39,288 nt of DNA from Prorocentrum cordatum. Taxonomy: Eukaryota > Sar > Dinophyceae > Prorocentrales > Prorocentraceae. Below are positions 38,434 to 39,288 of this stretch, piece by piece (the stretch's first letter is position 1; each line of letters starts with the position of its first letter). The translations under genes and the position numbers were made by a program. The notes under the pieces are model-generated. The model was given only the letters and a program-made list of their open reading frames with translations. It searched no databases and had not been told where the DNA came from. The stretch covers positions 1 through 39,288 of the forward strand of contig CAUYUJ010008566.1 in the NCBI GenBank assembly GCA_963575745.1. The letters are read 5' to 3'.

Positions 38434-38878
38434 GCTCCCGCTACAGCGTTGGCTTCATGTCGGGCTTCCGCTCGTTCCGAATCGTGCTCCCGCTGCAGCG
38501 CTGGCTTCATTTCCGCGCTTCTGCTCGTTCCGAATCGTGCTCCCGCTGCAGCGCTGTCTTCATTTCCGCGTTTCTGCTCGGTCCGACTCGTGCTCCCGCT
38601 GCAGCGCTGGCCTCATTTCCGCGCTTCTGCTCGTTCCGAATCGCTCCCGCTGCAGCGCTGGCCTCATTTCCGCGCTTCTGCTCGTTCCAAATCGTGCTCC
38701 CGCTTCAGCGCTGGCCTCATTTCCGCGCTTCTGCTCGTTCCGACTCCCGCTGCAGCGCTGGCTTCCCTTCCGCGCTTCCGCTCGTTCCGAATCTTGCTCC
38801 CGCTGCAGCGCTGGCCTCATTTCCTCGCTTCTGCTCGTTCCGAATCGCTCCCGCTGCAGCGCTGGCCTCATTTCCAGC
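38434..38878 (+). repeat. About 53-bp minisatellite, nine units
   Basis: GCTCCCGCTGCAGCGCTGGC followed by CTCATTTCCGCGCTTCTGC and CTCGTTCCGAATCGT recurs from 38434. Unit lengths are 47-53 bp because of small losses, some of which alter the frame. Adjacent units are about 90% identical. Confidence 0.95.
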
Positions 38879-38905
38879 GCCACGCCATGGGCCATGGCAT
38901 GCAAT

Positions 38906-39063
38906 TTACCAGCCTGGAACATATCCCTATCCCTATGCTGGGCATCTCATCATCACGATGCCAATCTTAGGGATTCCCTTTTTTTTTGAGGGCGCATCCC
39001 TAAGACTGTCATCGCTTTTTGGCGTGTCAATCTTAGGGATGGGGATACATTCGAGGCTGGCAA
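38906..39063 (+). mobile_element. Family C element, copy 2
   Basis: Left end TTACCAGCCTGGAACATATC and, reversed, right end TTGCCAGCCTCGAATGTATC. About 90% identical to copy 1 at 1981-2139, including CAATCTTAGGGATTCCC and the internal T run. Target duplication unclear here. Confidence 0.82.
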
Positions 39064-39178
39064 TGCAGTGCAATGGCTGTGGTGTGCTCCGCCGTGCGAT
39101 GCCGTGCCTTCAGCTGCAAATGCTATGATATGCAGCGCTTGGCCACGGAGTGCCACGCCATACTACGTCATGCTACGC
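39064..39178. other. Spacer between family C and MITE-A
   Basis: No feature recognised; short GCCATGC/GCCGTGC-like words recur loosely. Confidence 0.4.
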
Positions 39179-39288
39179 TTAAGTCGGGCCTGTCCCTCTA
39201 CATGGGGAGTACTTCAACATAATCAAAAATAGTATGGGGACTATGTTTGGGGTATGTTTTGGCCATGTTGGCGTATTTTCGGTATTTT
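39179..39288 (+). mobile_element. MITE-A copy 12, cut by the window end
   Basis: Left end TTAAGTCGGGCCTGTCCCTC, core AAAAATAGTATGGGGACTAT and T-rich interior. The right terminus lies beyond the window. Confidence 0.88.

Noticed and set aside
37860-39128. 422-codon plus-strand frame
   Set aside because: Runs through a C-rich tract, a 53-bp minisatellite whose unit length is not always a multiple of three, and a mobile element; no domain seen.

Overview
The window reads as nuclear DNA of a core dinoflagellate. It is GC-rich and almost gene-free, with very long simple-sequence tracts, several minisatellites, many short inverted-repeat elements and one decayed non-LTR retrotransposon. The reverse transcriptase block, from the GGYRPIGL region to the YIDD box, followed by RNase H and a Cys-rich C-terminus, resembles LINEs I know from Symbiodiniaceae and other dinoflagellates. 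No search was run, so the taxon is an inference; the high GC would suit a Prorocentrum-like species. I see no intact cellular gene, tRNA, rRNA or spliced-leader gene. Most long open frames are by-products of GC-rich or trinucleotide-repeat DNA, which stays open on both strands.

Layout. 0-9 kb: short inverted-repeat elements of several families, including a 188-bp element with a 9-bp target duplication at 164-351, three copies of an AT-rich family called MITE-A here, and a roughly 670-bp segment present twice (5016-5686 and 6176-6832). 9.2-10.1 kb: an ATGT-type microsatellite with a 273-bp higher-order repeat. 11.3-13.6 kb: a 213-bp foldback element, then 21-, 30- and 46-bp tandem arrays, and an inverted second cluster of the 21-bp motif. 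13.8-21.5 kb: the LINE relic (ORF1-like, endonuclease fragment, linker, RT, RNase H, C-terminal Cys-rich domain). It is broken by frameshifts, two stops, a deletion, a 100-N assembly gap and a 90-bp minisatellite. 21.7-39.3 kb: more MITE-A copies, two of them split by younger elements, further inverted-repeat families, an 82-bp tandem array, a 448-bp poly-T tract flanked by a 17-bp imperfect direct repeat, two large GAT/GCT tracts, a CGT/GGCGTC tract and a 53-bp minisatellite.

The best candidate for something undescribed is MITE-A. It has twelve copies in 39 kb, about 157-168 bp long when uninterrupted, with imperfect terminal inverted repeats of about 30 bp (TTAAGTCGGGCCTGTCCC on the left, CATGCCCGACCTAA on the right). 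It makes 8-bp target duplications: exact in three copies, 7/8 in one, 6/8 in four. One copy is split by a 179-bp element at a TA dinucleotide and another by a 518-bp inverted-repeat element, so insertions can be ordered in time. Two other families (called B and E) show terminal repeats whose paired bases change together between copies.
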